DNA of 34,000 bases from Endozoicomonas sp. YOMI1 (GTDB lineage Bacteria > Pseudomonadota > Gammaproteobacteria > Pseudomonadales > Endozoicomonadaceae). Both the position numbers and the translations under genes were made by a program. Shown here in pieces: positions 1 to 6,616 of the stretch; the stretch's first letter is position 1, and each line of letters opens with the position of its first letter. Under the pieces are notes generated by a model, which made no database searches, had not been told where the DNA came from, and saw only the letters and a list, made by a program, of their open reading frames with translations. Where the stretch lies: assembly GCF_024606345.1 (NCBI RefSeq), contig NZ_JAHHPM010000046.1:1-34000 (forward strand), written 5' to 3'.

Positions 1-55
1 TATGCAGTGGACTGCAACTCCATTTAGACCGGTTCGACTCCGGTACTCGCCTCCA
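1..55 (+). tRNA. tRNA-Cys (GCA), 3' portion, cut by window start
   Basis: The first 55 bases are the 3' three-quarters of a tRNA-Cys. The anticodon loop reads CTGCAAC with anticodon GCA at 14-16, followed by a T arm with GGTTCGACTCC, the 3' acceptor strand ACTCGCC, discriminator T and an encoded CCA at 53-55. About 19 bases of the 5' end lie outside the window. Bases 1-36 are identical to 33965-34000, the second tRNA-Cys at the other end. A T-rich stretch follows at 68-77 but no clear terminator hairpin. Confidence 0.93.
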
Positions 56-457
56 CTTTCCTTGCATCCCTTTTTTTAAAAAACTTCCTTAGCCCTTGCC
101 GATAAAGGGGTGCAGGAGCGTTTTTGTTTTTTCCTGTGGTGCAATGAGTTTGCACAGTTCTTCATTTTTTTGCATTGTGTGCAAAGGGGGAATTCCTGCG
201 GAGCCGCCAGTAATGGCGGGGATTGAAGGGCTTATGCACTCATCGAAAAGTTGCACAAAATTGATCCAAAAAGCGCGAAGGCGTGGTGAGGAGGAGTGCG
301 ATTTTTCCGGAGCAGGGAGTTTTTCTCGGCTGTGGCGGAGTTTATTGTCGAGTCGGATTTGTTTTTATCACCTGGTGGCTGTGATTATCTGAATCTGTAT
401 CTTGTACGCCTTATGGCGTGGGGAGGTTGGTTAAGTTGATCTGGGTTGATAGTCTGT

Positions 458-473
458 TACGTCAAACGACGTA
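458..473. promoter_or_regulatory. Perfect 6-bp dyad upstream of the small membrane-protein gene
   Basis: TACGTC and GACGTA are perfect inverted arms separated by AAAC, with an AT-rich TATATTATT just after. The position, about 65 bases before the start codon at 538, suits an operator or promoter element for that gene. This is inferred from symmetry and position only. Confidence 0.4.
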
Positions 474-482
474 TATTATTCT

Positions 483-504
483 CTCCCCGATGTTTTTCGG
501 GGAG
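483..504. other. GC-rich hairpin in the presumed 5' leader of the 538-942 gene
   Basis: CTCCCCG and CGGGGAG form a 7-bp stem around an 8-base loop rich in T. No T-run follows on either strand, so it is not a classic terminator. It lies between the dyad at 458-473 and the start codon at 538, so it would be in the 5' untranslated leader of that gene. A role in attenuation or mRNA stability is possible but unproven. Confidence 0.4.
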
Positions 505-537
505 TAGGTTCAACAGAATGAACACAGGGGGACGGGT

Positions 538-942
538 ATGGCATGGGCTTTGATTATTGTTGGTGGGTTGCTGGTGTTGTTTGCCGGGATTGGTATCAGT
601 AATAAGAAGGCAGCGGCAGAAGCTGGGCTGAAGCCTAAACAGGCTGTTGGGGTGATTGTCTTTGGTGTGGTGCTGTCTGCTGTTGGTTATGGGTTGCGGG
701 TGGATAGTGTTGAAGGTCCGGGGTTGCAGGCTGTGCTGGCAACGATTCCTGATGGGCAGGCGCATTCCTGGGAGACTGGCCAGTTGCATGACGGGGTTGC
801 GGTTGTGGTTAATGGGTCGGCTGGGTATTGGGTCAGGGATGGGGTGGCGTTTGCTGTTAATGGGGTGGCTAAAAATCTTTCGCCTGAATTGGAGTATGCT
901 CGAAGCGTGGTCTGGTCGGAGATAGAAGCAGCGGTTCAATAA
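538..942 (+). CDS. Small two-segment membrane protein, possible lysogenic-conversion gene
   Basis: A 134-residue protein I do not recognise. Two hydrophobic segments are visible, about residues 3-20 and 37-53, separated by a short Lys/Ala-rich loop. The remaining 80 residues are soluble and repeat the pattern V-V-N-G / A-V-N-G. A strong purine-rich ribosome site (AGGGGGA) sits about 7 bases before the ATG. The gene reads against the adjacent late operon, has its own leader with a dyad and hairpin, and ends at a bidirectional terminator. Its G/T-rich base composition differs from the neighbouring late genes. These traits are typical of phage cargo ('moron') genes expressed from the prophage, for example for superinfection exclusion or surface change, but no function can be read. 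It could also be a host gene flanking the element. Confidence 0.65.
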   Translation: MAWALIIVGGLLVLFAGIGISNKKAAAEAGLKPKQAVGVIVFGVVLSAVGYGLRVDSVEGPGLQAVLATIPDGQAHSWETGQLHDGVAVVVNGSAGYWVRDGVAFAVNGVAKNLSPELEYARSVVWSEIEAAVQ

Positions 943-947
943 AACAG

Positions 948-966
948 ACCGGGCATGATGCCCGGT
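948..966. terminator. Bidirectional terminator between convergent genes
   Basis: A near-perfect palindrome with 9-bp arms (ACCGGGCAT / ATGCCCGGT) around one base. It is followed by TTCTTATT on the plus strand and TTTTATT on the minus strand. It lies between the end of the 538-942 gene and the end of the minus-strand late operon (stop codon at 969-971), so it can serve both. Confidence 0.8.
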
Positions 967-968
967 TC

Positions 969-1655
969 TTATTCTGTGATTGGGTCCAGTCTTCCTGATT
1001 TGCTTCCCTTAATTGATGAACTCTTTCCTGATATTGCTCCTCCCTGGGAACATGAACCTACATTCGGGTGGGTGTGTCCTGCCAGTATGTCCAGGGCTCC
1101 GGCTGTGTCGTCCATGAAGTCGGAAAGTATTTTCAGTACATTCTCTGAATCTGAGCCTACCCATGTTTTTGGGGATTTCATCAGTTGTTTGATTGCGGCT
1201 CGGCTTTGGTGAATCCTGCCGATCTGTTCCCAGTTGCCGTCTCTATCATATCCGATGTAACAGGATTGGCTGTGTTGCCAGCGGGCTTCGTCTTTGTCTA
1301 CTGGTGCCAGTTCCTGGTTGATCGGAAGTACCGAACGTACAAATGGTAAATTGGGCAGGGCATAGGCAAAGCAGAGTTCTACATACACTCCAGCATCAGG
1401 CAGGGCATAAAAGCCCCGATGGTTTCCGGCATAGGGTACAGCTACGGGTACACCTGGTAATACCGGGCCTTTGTCTTTCAGGTGGTGGTCAACCGGTTGC
1501 AGGTCCACGGCATAGCGAGGTCTGAATAAATCGCAGAGTCCACCACTTTTGGGCGGGTCGGTGATGGCGACTACTCTGGCCAGCATGGGTTTGTGGTAGC
1601 CGTTTTTCAGCTCCGGGAACAGGCGTAGGATTATGCGTTTGAGTGCTTCGACCAT
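969..1655 (-). CDS. Baseplate assembly/spike protein, gpV-like
   Basis: A 228-residue protein, last gene of the late operon; P2 gpV is of similar size. The N-terminal half has the short beta-strand pattern of the gpV/gp5 OB-fold, including PDAGVYVELCFAYALP near residues 85-100, which resembles the family's 'PxxGxxVxVxF' segment. Towards the C-terminus, AGHTHPNVGSCSQGG resembles the HTHP(G/N) motif common near the tip of phage and VgrG-type spikes. In P2-like phages this protein forms the membrane-piercing needle under the baseplate. The start overlaps the preceding hub-like gene by 25 bases. Assignment rests on the motif and neighbourhood, so the exact family is less certain than the role. 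Confidence 0.7.
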   Translation of the reverse strand: MVEALKRIILRLFPELKNGYHKPMLARVVAITDPPKSGGLCDLFRPRYAVDLQPVDHHLKDKGPVLPGVPVAVPYAGNHRGFYALPDAGVYVELCFAYALPNLPFVRSVLPINQELAPVDKDEARWQHSQSCYIGYDRDGNWEQIGRIHQSRAAIKQLMKSPKTWVGSDSENVLKILSDFMDDTAGALDILAGHTHPNVGSCSQGGAISGKSSSIKGSKSGRLDPITE

Positions 1656-2329
1656 GTGATTTCCATTCGCTCCTTGCTGAGTCGTAGTGATTCCACCCGG
1701 AACTGTTTATTGAATAATACGCCGGGCCTTAATGGTGGCATCAGGGGGATGGTTGCCTGATTGGCCTGCCCTTGCTCGGTCAGCCATTTATTAGGGATTT
1801 CGATTGCCCTGGTTGCCCATCGGCTATCCTGCCAGCTGCCCACAAAGACCGAACCATCGCCCATCTGTTGCCAGATAAAATCAGGAATATTGAATACCGG
1901 GCCACAGGCATCCAGTGCCATATAGCCGCCTCCCAGGTGATGGAAGAACGGTACCCGCTCCACTGCGTAGGCTTTTTGTGGTGTGACGAATTCAATGCCG
2001 GTTTTGTTGCCGATCTGCTTCAGCACCTCATCAAGGTTTACATTGCGCAGGGCCAGCGGCATATCCTGATTGAGTACGGCTGCCAGTTCACGGCAAAACA
2101 GCCGGTAACTTTTGTTATCCAGCTGGGTGCATTGTTCTATGTAGCCGGTGAAGTAGCGTTGGCTCTGGTGTCCGGTGTAACCGATATCCAGCTGTACCAG
2201 TCCGCTTAATGGCTGGTCGCTGATAACGGAAAGGTTAGCCCGTCCGGGGCCAATCAGATCCAGTCTTACTTCGTCGTTGATCAGGGTGAAGGGCTGGTTA
2301 TTCACCCGCAGGGTTTTGACCAGCTTCAC
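1631..2329 (-). CDS. Baseplate hub protein, gpD-like
   Basis: A 232-residue protein encoded just before the spike protein. The middle has a segment typical of the gpD/VgrG hub family: a helix like 'LDEVLKQIGNKTGIEF' near residue 102-117, followed by an aromatic region. P2 gpD is about 390 residues, so this version is short. It may be a compact hub or a different baseplate part. The start codon overlaps the stop of the upstream gene (ATGA), indicating translational coupling. Hub plus spike at the distal end of the late operon matches the P2 order, where D is last. Confidence 0.6.
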   Translation of the reverse strand: MKLVKTLRVNNQPFTLINDEVRLDLIGPGRANLSVISDQPLSGLVQLDIGYTGHQSQRYFTGYIEQCTQLDNKSYRLFCRELAAVLNQDMPLALRNVNLDEVLKQIGNKTGIEFVTPQKAYAVERVPFFHHLGGGYMALDACGPVFNIPDFIWQQMGDGSVFVGSWQDSRWATRAIEIPNKWLTEQGQANQATIPLMPPLRPGVLFNKQFRVESLRLSKERMEITWSKHSNA

Positions 2330-2859
2330 GATATCATTTCCTCAACGGCTGCCAGGATCTTTTCAAATCCTGTGTAGTTGGGTTGTCCTGGTTGCTGCCC
2401 TTGTTGTTGAGCAACGGGTTCTACCGGTGTTGAGCCTGCGGTGGTCTGGGCTATGGGTTGAACCGGTTCCTGCCGTGCCTCTTTCTTTTCCGGAATGGAG
2501 TAATACTCCGCCAGCATAAACGACACGCTCCAGGCTCGACGGTCGGCAATCTCGGTTACCCGGACATTATCAATAAAGGTCACCTGCCGGATTTTCATGG
2601 CCTTGGCGGTATTGTCCAGAATGTTGTAAACGGTCTGCCGGCCATTGCTGTCCACCGATTCAGCCAGGCTGAGCAGTCGGCTTAAATCCTTATGGTCCTT
2701 CTGGCGAATTTCCATATTCACCGTCAGCTTTTTCGGCTTGAATCCTTTTTGGGCACGGTCGGTACTGGAGGATTGCGCCCCCAGTTCCTCCGTATCGATA
2801 ACCAGGGCAGCGGAGACCGTTATGCCCTGACCTTTGATTACCGTGTTGTTCAGCTGCAT
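2326..2859 (-). CDS. Baseplate or tail-completion protein, possibly gpU-like
   Basis: A 177-residue protein. The first 130 residues alternate short beta strands with 'RAWSVSFMLAEYYS' near residue 109, similar in layout to P2 gpU and Mu-type baseplate-complex proteins, where a strand follows an Arg/Trp turn. Residues about 130-160 are a Pro/Gln-rich flexible linker, and the last 15 residues form an amphipathic helix. It sits between the collar fibre and the hub gene, coupled to the latter by ATGA. A structural role in the tail end or baseplate is inferred from position. I cannot assign a family with certainty. Confidence 0.6.
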   Translation of the reverse strand: MQLNNTVIKGQGITVSAALVIDTEELGAQSSSTDRAQKGFKPKKLTVNMEIRQKDHKDLSRLLSLAESVDSNGRQTVYNILDNTAKAMKIRQVTFIDNVRVTEIADRRAWSVSFMLAEYYSIPEKKEARQEPVQPIAQTTAGSTPVEPVAQQQGQQPGQPNYTGFEKILAAVEEMIS

Positions 2860-2869
2860 GGCGAGCTCC

Positions 2870-4399
2870 TTACAGCTTGATGATGTAGCAGGTGGCGTAG
2901 TAGCGAGGGACTACAGTCACGGTATGGTTGTGGTTGCCGTTGCTGTCCAGTGTGGCGTTGTGGCTGTGATTGCCGGAATTGGCAATATCTGCGTTGTGCG
3001 CATGTGGCCGATTACCACCTACGGCACTGGAATCATTCACCAGGCTACCGCCATCACCATAAGCCCCGGATTTGCCCCCGTTCTGCCAGCCGTTACCAAT
3101 AGTTTTATGGATATGCGAAGGCATCTCGTCCACCGTCAGTGCATGACCATAAACCGTAACATTATGATCATGTTGGCCGCCTTCATGAATGGTTAAATCA
3201 TGGTCGTGAGAGCCTGAATTACTGGTAGTCCGCGAATCAGAACCCCCAGTCTCCCCATACTCATAATCCCCACCACCCCCAACAGTAAACCGGTTCCGCC
3301 GATCAGGAATAGCAATCCCGTTAGAAGTGGTGCCTTGACCATCACATAAAGCCCACCCATCCTCAATCTGATCTTCCCGCCCGGCAAACTCCACCATCAC
3401 TCCGGGGAACACCCCATAGAGTTTCGCCAGTCGCGCCTGCAGATCGGCAGGTGTCACAAACCCGTCACCGGTCCCGTTCAGCACATCATTACGGGTCGCT
3501 TTCCGGCTCCATCCCCCGTGCTGCTCGGTAGCCGTTCGGGAGAGATAACTGATCAAATCAGCCCCCGCCTCAATCACCCGACGATGGTCAGTAATCTGCC
3601 CGGCAGCGTTAATACTGGCCAGCTGCACCAGGTAATGCTGCACCCCCACACTGTCCACATAGTCGCTCTGGCTGTTCTTGCTCACCACCAGATCCACCGC
3701 AGCGGATACCCCATGAATCCCACCTTCCAGACGAACATCAATCCACACATCCTGTGGCAGGGTGCCGGTGGCGAGGTTCATACGGTCGGTGGCGATGCGC
3801 ACGCCTTCCACATAACCATTACCGGCCAGCAGTTCATAGTTGCCCGGTGTTTTCTCCTGCACCTTAAAGCCATCGGTCCAGAAACAGGTGCGCCCGTAAA
3901 TATCCCGGTTGCTCTCCCGCTCCCGCTCATCGATGCCCTGTAAACGGGCAGTCCAGTCAATCTGCCAGGTGTCGGCATTGATGGTAATGCCGGTGAGGTC
4001 GGCCAGGTCACGGTACTGAACGGCAAAGTTCTTGGTGAGGTTGTCCCCCATGGCTCCGTTCAGGGTGGCGGTTTTGGTCTGCTCCGGCAGATAGACCACG
4101 GCCACCAGGGTATTGCTGGCACGGTTGCCCAGCCCCAGCCAGTTAAAGCTCCAGGTGCCCACGGTGGAACCCAGCACACTGGACCAGACCACGGTATCGC
4201 CATTAATAAAACCGGCCTGTGTCGGCGCTTCGCTGTGCTGGATCTGCTCTGCCGTTGGCCATGGTTCGTCGGGGTTTTCCGGCTGGGTGTGATCCAGTCC
4301 GGGAATATGCGCCCAGATAAAGGTATCGATCTCAACGGGCTGGTTATTGGCGTCAGACTGGGCAAACAGTGCCTTGCCTGCGTTGGTAATTCTGGCCAT
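2870..4399 (-). CDS. Tail fibre protein with C-terminal collar-type, His-rich tip
   Basis: A 509-residue fibre. The N-terminus (MARITNAGKALFAQSDANNQ...) matches the P2-type fibre N-terminal domain (DUF3751 type) that docks to the baseplate. Around residues 325-370 is a tail-collar segment (GVMVEFAG...GWALCDGQGTT...IPDRRNRFTVGGG), the fold that carries receptor-binding tips. The last 120 residues hold six HxH pairs (HDH, HDH, HIH, HAH, HSH, HNH) in a Gly/Asn-rich stretch. In the T4 long-fibre tip such HxH pairs coordinate iron between three chains, so a metal-bound trimer is likely. It follows gpI as H does in P2. No Caudo_TAP-type chaperone gene follows it directly; the one candidate is upstream at 6136-6471. 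Confidence 0.88.
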   Translation of the reverse strand: MARITNAGKALFAQSDANNQPVEIDTFIWAHIPGLDHTQPENPDEPWPTAEQIQHSEAPTQAGFINGDTVVWSSVLGSTVGTWSFNWLGLGNRASNTLVAVVYLPEQTKTATLNGAMGDNLTKNFAVQYRDLADLTGITINADTWQIDWTARLQGIDERERESNRDIYGRTCFWTDGFKVQEKTPGNYELLAGNGYVEGVRIATDRMNLATGTLPQDVWIDVRLEGGIHGVSAAVDLVVSKNSQSDYVDSVGVQHYLVQLASINAAGQITDHRRVIEAGADLISYLSRTATEQHGGWSRKATRNDVLNGTGDGFVTPADLQARLAKLYGVFPGVMVEFAGREDQIEDGWALCDGQGTTSNGIAIPDRRNRFTVGGGGDYEYGETGGSDSRTTSNSGSHDHDLTIHEGGQHDHNVTVYGHALTVDEMPSHIHKTIGNGWQNGGKSGAYGDGGSLVNDSSAVGGNRPHAHNADIANSGNHSHNATLDSNGNHNHTVTVVPRYYATCYIIKL

Positions 4400-4413
4400 G
4401 GTTCCTTCCCCCC

Positions 4414-4938
4414 TTAATCAGCTGCCAAAAAGCACTGCTGACGATGGTTAAATACAAAAGGCCTCAGCGTCATGCTGTGGCTGGTAATGGTGGTGATCTG
4501 GTAACGGCGGCAGGTGCGCCCATAAAGCCGGACGATAATATTCAGCAGCTCTTCATTGCCTGCCACCTGGTTGTCGGTAATGTGCAGGCGGATCACGTCC
4601 CAGTCCTGCCCGTCGATGCGCTCTTCCAGCTCCACATAGCCAATGCCCAAGCGCTCAAAGATGCGCTGAAAGCCTGCGGTGCTGCCGGCGTCCCGGGCAT
4701 TGACATAGGCGTATTTCACCCGGCGTCGGTAGAGGTCCAGGGGTTCACCGGCAAAGCGGTCAATGCTGCGCTCCCAGGCGATCAGATCCAGCACGCCCAC
4801 ATCGCAGGTTAACGGGTCGATCTGGCGCAGGGGGTAGCTGAGCCAGTATTGCACCTGGTTGAAAAAGGTCTGGGCGGCGTTTTTGATTTTGGTCAGTTCC
4901 GTGCCGCTCATCCACCATGGCAGTTCCATCTTATCCAT
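4414..4938 (-). CDS. I: Tail protein I, baseplate wedge (gpI-like)
   Basis: A 174-residue protein matching the P2 gpI family (Tail_P2_I), which is about 176 residues in P2. The family features are visible: an N-terminal helix, the central 'LDLIAWERSIDRF' region near residue 50, then 'RRRVKYAYVNARDAGST' and the 'RIFERLGI' helix. In P2 gpI joins gpJ and gpW to form the baseplate wedge and anchors the fibre. It lies immediately downstream of gpJ (6-base gap) and upstream of the fibre gene, as in P2. Confidence 0.85.
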   Translation of the reverse strand: MDKMELPWWMSGTELTKIKNAAQTFFNQVQYWLSYPLRQIDPLTCDVGVLDLIAWERSIDRFAGEPLDLYRRRVKYAYVNARDAGSTAGFQRIFERLGIGYVELEERIDGQDWDVIRLHITDNQVAGNEELLNIIVRLYGRTCRRYQITTITSHSMTLRPFVFNHRQQCFLAAD

Positions 4939-4944
4939 GGGTTG

Positions 4945-6120
4945 CTACTCCGTAATGGTCAGGGTGTTGAGTCGGGCCACGTCCATGGCGTTGACGATAT
5001 CGCCGGTACTGAAACTGAGGGTTTCAATCTCCACAAAGCGGTTGTGCAGTTCCCGGGTCAGCACCGACAGGGAAAACACCGACTGGGGCCAGACCTTGGT
5101 TACCACATCGTCGTAATCGGTGTTCTGGCGAAAGGCGCAGCGCACCATGTCTTCCACGCCTTTTTTAATGGTGCTGGTTTCATCGCTGGCCAGATTGGCC
5201 TTGAGTTTCAGGGTTAAGGTGATGTTGTGCAGGGTTTCGGGCATGGCGTAACACATCAGATCATCGCCGTGGCCGTGGTAGCCCTCATCGCGGATATGCT
5301 GGTTGATGCTGTTGATAAACTCATCGGTGGGGGCATCGGCTTCAAACAGCACAAAGGCGTTGGCGGTGCCCGGTCCCCTGGGGGCATCGTGCTCAAAGTA
5401 GATGTAGTCGGTACGGATGCCACCAAACTGGGCAATCACCGTGCGGTAAACGGCATCGGTGTGGTACTGGTTGACGGCCAGAAACTGGTTGCGGGCTCTC
5501 AGGCGCAGTTCGTCGTCGGTTTCGCCATCGTCGCCCGGGGTGGTGAGCCACTCTTTATCGTTGGTGACACTGGTCACACCGTTGACCGGTTCTGGCAATA
5601 CGCTGTAATAGCCCGATGCCAGGTTGAAGGCGCTGCCTGCTTCGGCGGCTTCGACCTTGGCCACGGCGGTGAGGCTGTCGTAACCGAACTCGGCGGTGGC
5701 CGTGATGACCAGTTCATAGACTTTTTCGTTAATGGGGACCGATTGCACACGGGTACCAGCCGGTACCACCAGGCCTTCGCCGGTGGCTTCGCGGGTGAAG
5801 GTGATCAACCCTTTGGCCTTGTTGGCGGGTTTGCGGTCAAGGCCTACGTCCCATGCGTGCAGGTCCAGGGTGTCGCCTTCGGCGGTTTTGGTGAAACTGG
5901 CGGGCAACAGCTGAGTAGGGATAAAGTCCACAAACCACAACGCGGCCCTGGTGACGATGCTGTTGAGCAGTCGCCAGAAGGGGGAGTAGTCGCTGTCGTT
6001 GGTGATCAGCGTGCCTTCGTCCTGGTTGATCTTTTGCCAGTAGGCGTTGATCTCGGCATCGGTGGTTGGGATGCCTGCGTCGGAGACCAGTTTTTTGAAG
6101 GTGGCGGTGTGGTCGGTCAT
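4945..6120 (-). CDS. J: Baseplate protein J (wedge)
   Basis: A 391-residue baseplate J-like protein, longer than P2 gpJ (about 300). The family core is visible: 'LDLHAWDVGLDRKPANKAKGLITFTR', the 'VPAGTRVQSV' strand, the 'NLASGYYSVL' segment and 'DDELRLRARNQF' near residue 205, all hallmarks of the gp47/Mu gp47/XkdT group. It forms the large wedge subunit with the gpW-like and gpI proteins. The ATG is preceded by a purine-rich site (AGGAGGC). Upstream lies a fibre-assembly-like gene with a 15-base gap. Confidence 0.9.
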   Translation of the reverse strand: MTDHTATFKKLVSDAGIPTTDAEINAYWQKINQDEGTLITNDSDYSPFWRLLNSIVTRAALWFVDFIPTQLLPASFTKTAEGDTLDLHAWDVGLDRKPANKAKGLITFTREATGEGLVVPAGTRVQSVPINEKVYELVITATAEFGYDSLTAVAKVEAAEAGSAFNLASGYYSVLPEPVNGVTSVTNDKEWLTTPGDDGETDDELRLRARNQFLAVNQYHTDAVYRTVIAQFGGIRTDYIYFEHDAPRGPGTANAFVLFEADAPTDEFINSINQHIRDEGYHGHGDDLMCYAMPETLHNITLTLKLKANLASDETSTIKKGVEDMVRCAFRQNTDYDDVVTKVWPQSVFSLSVLTRELHNRFVEIETLSFSTGDIVNAMDVARLNTLTITE

Positions 6121-6135
6121 GGTGCTGCCTCCTTT

Positions 6136-6471
6136 TTATGGCAGTTCCGGCCATACAACATCCGAGGTATTAGCGAACGTCTGAGGCAAATCGGCTAATG
6201 CTTGAATGTATTCATGGAGTTTTTGGATCGTGACGTCATCGTCCGAGCGCGGCAGGCCAAGCTGTTCTTCTCGGTACATGCGGTGAATGCGCCACTCAAC
6301 GGCATAAATCCTTTTGTCGCGCTGGTCCTTGATTTGCTGCCATTGCTGCCGCTCGTAATCTGCCGCGTCCCACTGGACAGACTCCACAGCCTCGTCATCC
6401 ATTCCCAGGCTAACCAGGAATTCAGTGTCTGTGTTGGTGTGATGCTGGTCGTTATAGATAAAGCTGAACAT
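6136..6471 (-). CDS. Probable tail-fibre assembly chaperone
   Basis: A 111-residue acidic, helical protein. The C-terminal half (VEWRIHRMYREEQLGLP...LHEYIQALADLP...VVWPELP) has the layout of Caudo_TAP-type fibre assembly proteins: a helix with paired Arg/Tyr, a second helix, then a terminal W-P tail. It lies just after the adhesin-like fibre gene 6617-7975, separated by a strong terminator, and just before gpJ. The probable job is folding or attaching that fibre. It is too acidic to be a typical Avd protein of a retroelement. Confidence 0.65.
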   Translation of the reverse strand: MFSFIYNDQHHTNTDTEFLVSLGMDDEAVESVQWDAADYERQQWQQIKDQRDKRIYAVEWRIHRMYREEQLGLPRSDDDVTIQKLHEYIQALADLPQTFANTSDVVWPELP

Positions 6472-6498
6472 AGTCAGGTGCTCCTTGTCGGTTTAACA

Positions 6499-6570
6499 AT
6501 TTTTTACGCAGTGCAAAGTTGGGTCGGTCACGCCAGCCATGCCAACAGCTATGCACTGCATAAAAAAATT
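6499..6570. repeat. Imperfect inverted repeat downstream of the adhesin gene
   Basis: Arms 6499-6515 and 6552-6570 are near-complementary: an A/T run flanking GCAGTGCA on one side and TGCACTGC on the other. They surround about 36 bases. The element lies in the gap between the adhesin gene and the next gene, next to the GC-rich hairpin at 6573-6596. It could extend the terminator or be a recombination or structural site tied to the adhesin's variable end. Confidence 0.55.
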
Positions 6571-6572
6571 TT

Positions 6573-6596
6573 AAGCGTGCGCTACCGCGCACGCTT
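6573..6596 (-). terminator. 10-bp GC-rich hairpin with GGTA loop (terminator or retroelement cruciform)
   Basis: Perfect 10-bp stem (AAGCGTGCGC / GCGCACGCTT) with a 4-base loop, GGTA on the minus strand, starting 20 bases after the stop codon of the 6617-7975 gene. After four A residues comes a run of seven T on the minus strand, so it works as an intrinsic terminator. The stem length and GRNA-type loop also fit the hairpin that retroelement variable regions carry just downstream. Confidence 0.8.
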
Positions 6597-6616
6597 CAGA
6601 ACCCAGTTATCAGATA

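Larger units (their letters stand above)
56..537. other. Intergenic stretch with no convincing gene
   Basis: About 480 bases between the tRNA-Cys and the first phage-side gene. Open frames here lack a good start, ribosome site or recognisable protein, so I call none. The stretch holds a short perfect dyad (458-473) and a GC-rich hairpin (483-504), listed separately. The left border of the prophage should fall in or before this stretch. Confidence 0.6.

Noticed and set aside
96-392. 98-residue plus-strand open frame after the tRNA-Cys
   Set aside because: It needs a TTG start, has no ribosome site and has a random composition. No family features are seen.
483-504. Terminator of the tRNA transcript
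   Set aside because: The hairpin has no T run on either strand and is more than 420 bases from the tRNA.
457-939. 160-residue open frame antisense to the small membrane-protein gene
   Set aside because: It is the mirror of the better supported 538-942 gene and has biased His/Pro composition typical of antisense frames.
5227-6198. Long 323-residue plus-strand open frame opposite gpJ
   Set aside because: Antisense shadow of the clearly recognised baseplate J gene; Gly/Val-rich with no known fold.
6136-6471. Avd accessory protein of a diversity-generating retroelement
   Set aside because: The protein is acidic and ends with the W-P tail of fibre chaperones; Avd proteins are basic helical barrels.
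6472-6616. Template repeat of the retroelement in the gap after the adhesin
   Set aside because: The gap holds only inverted repeats and a hairpin. Nothing resembles the variable-region sequence on either strand.
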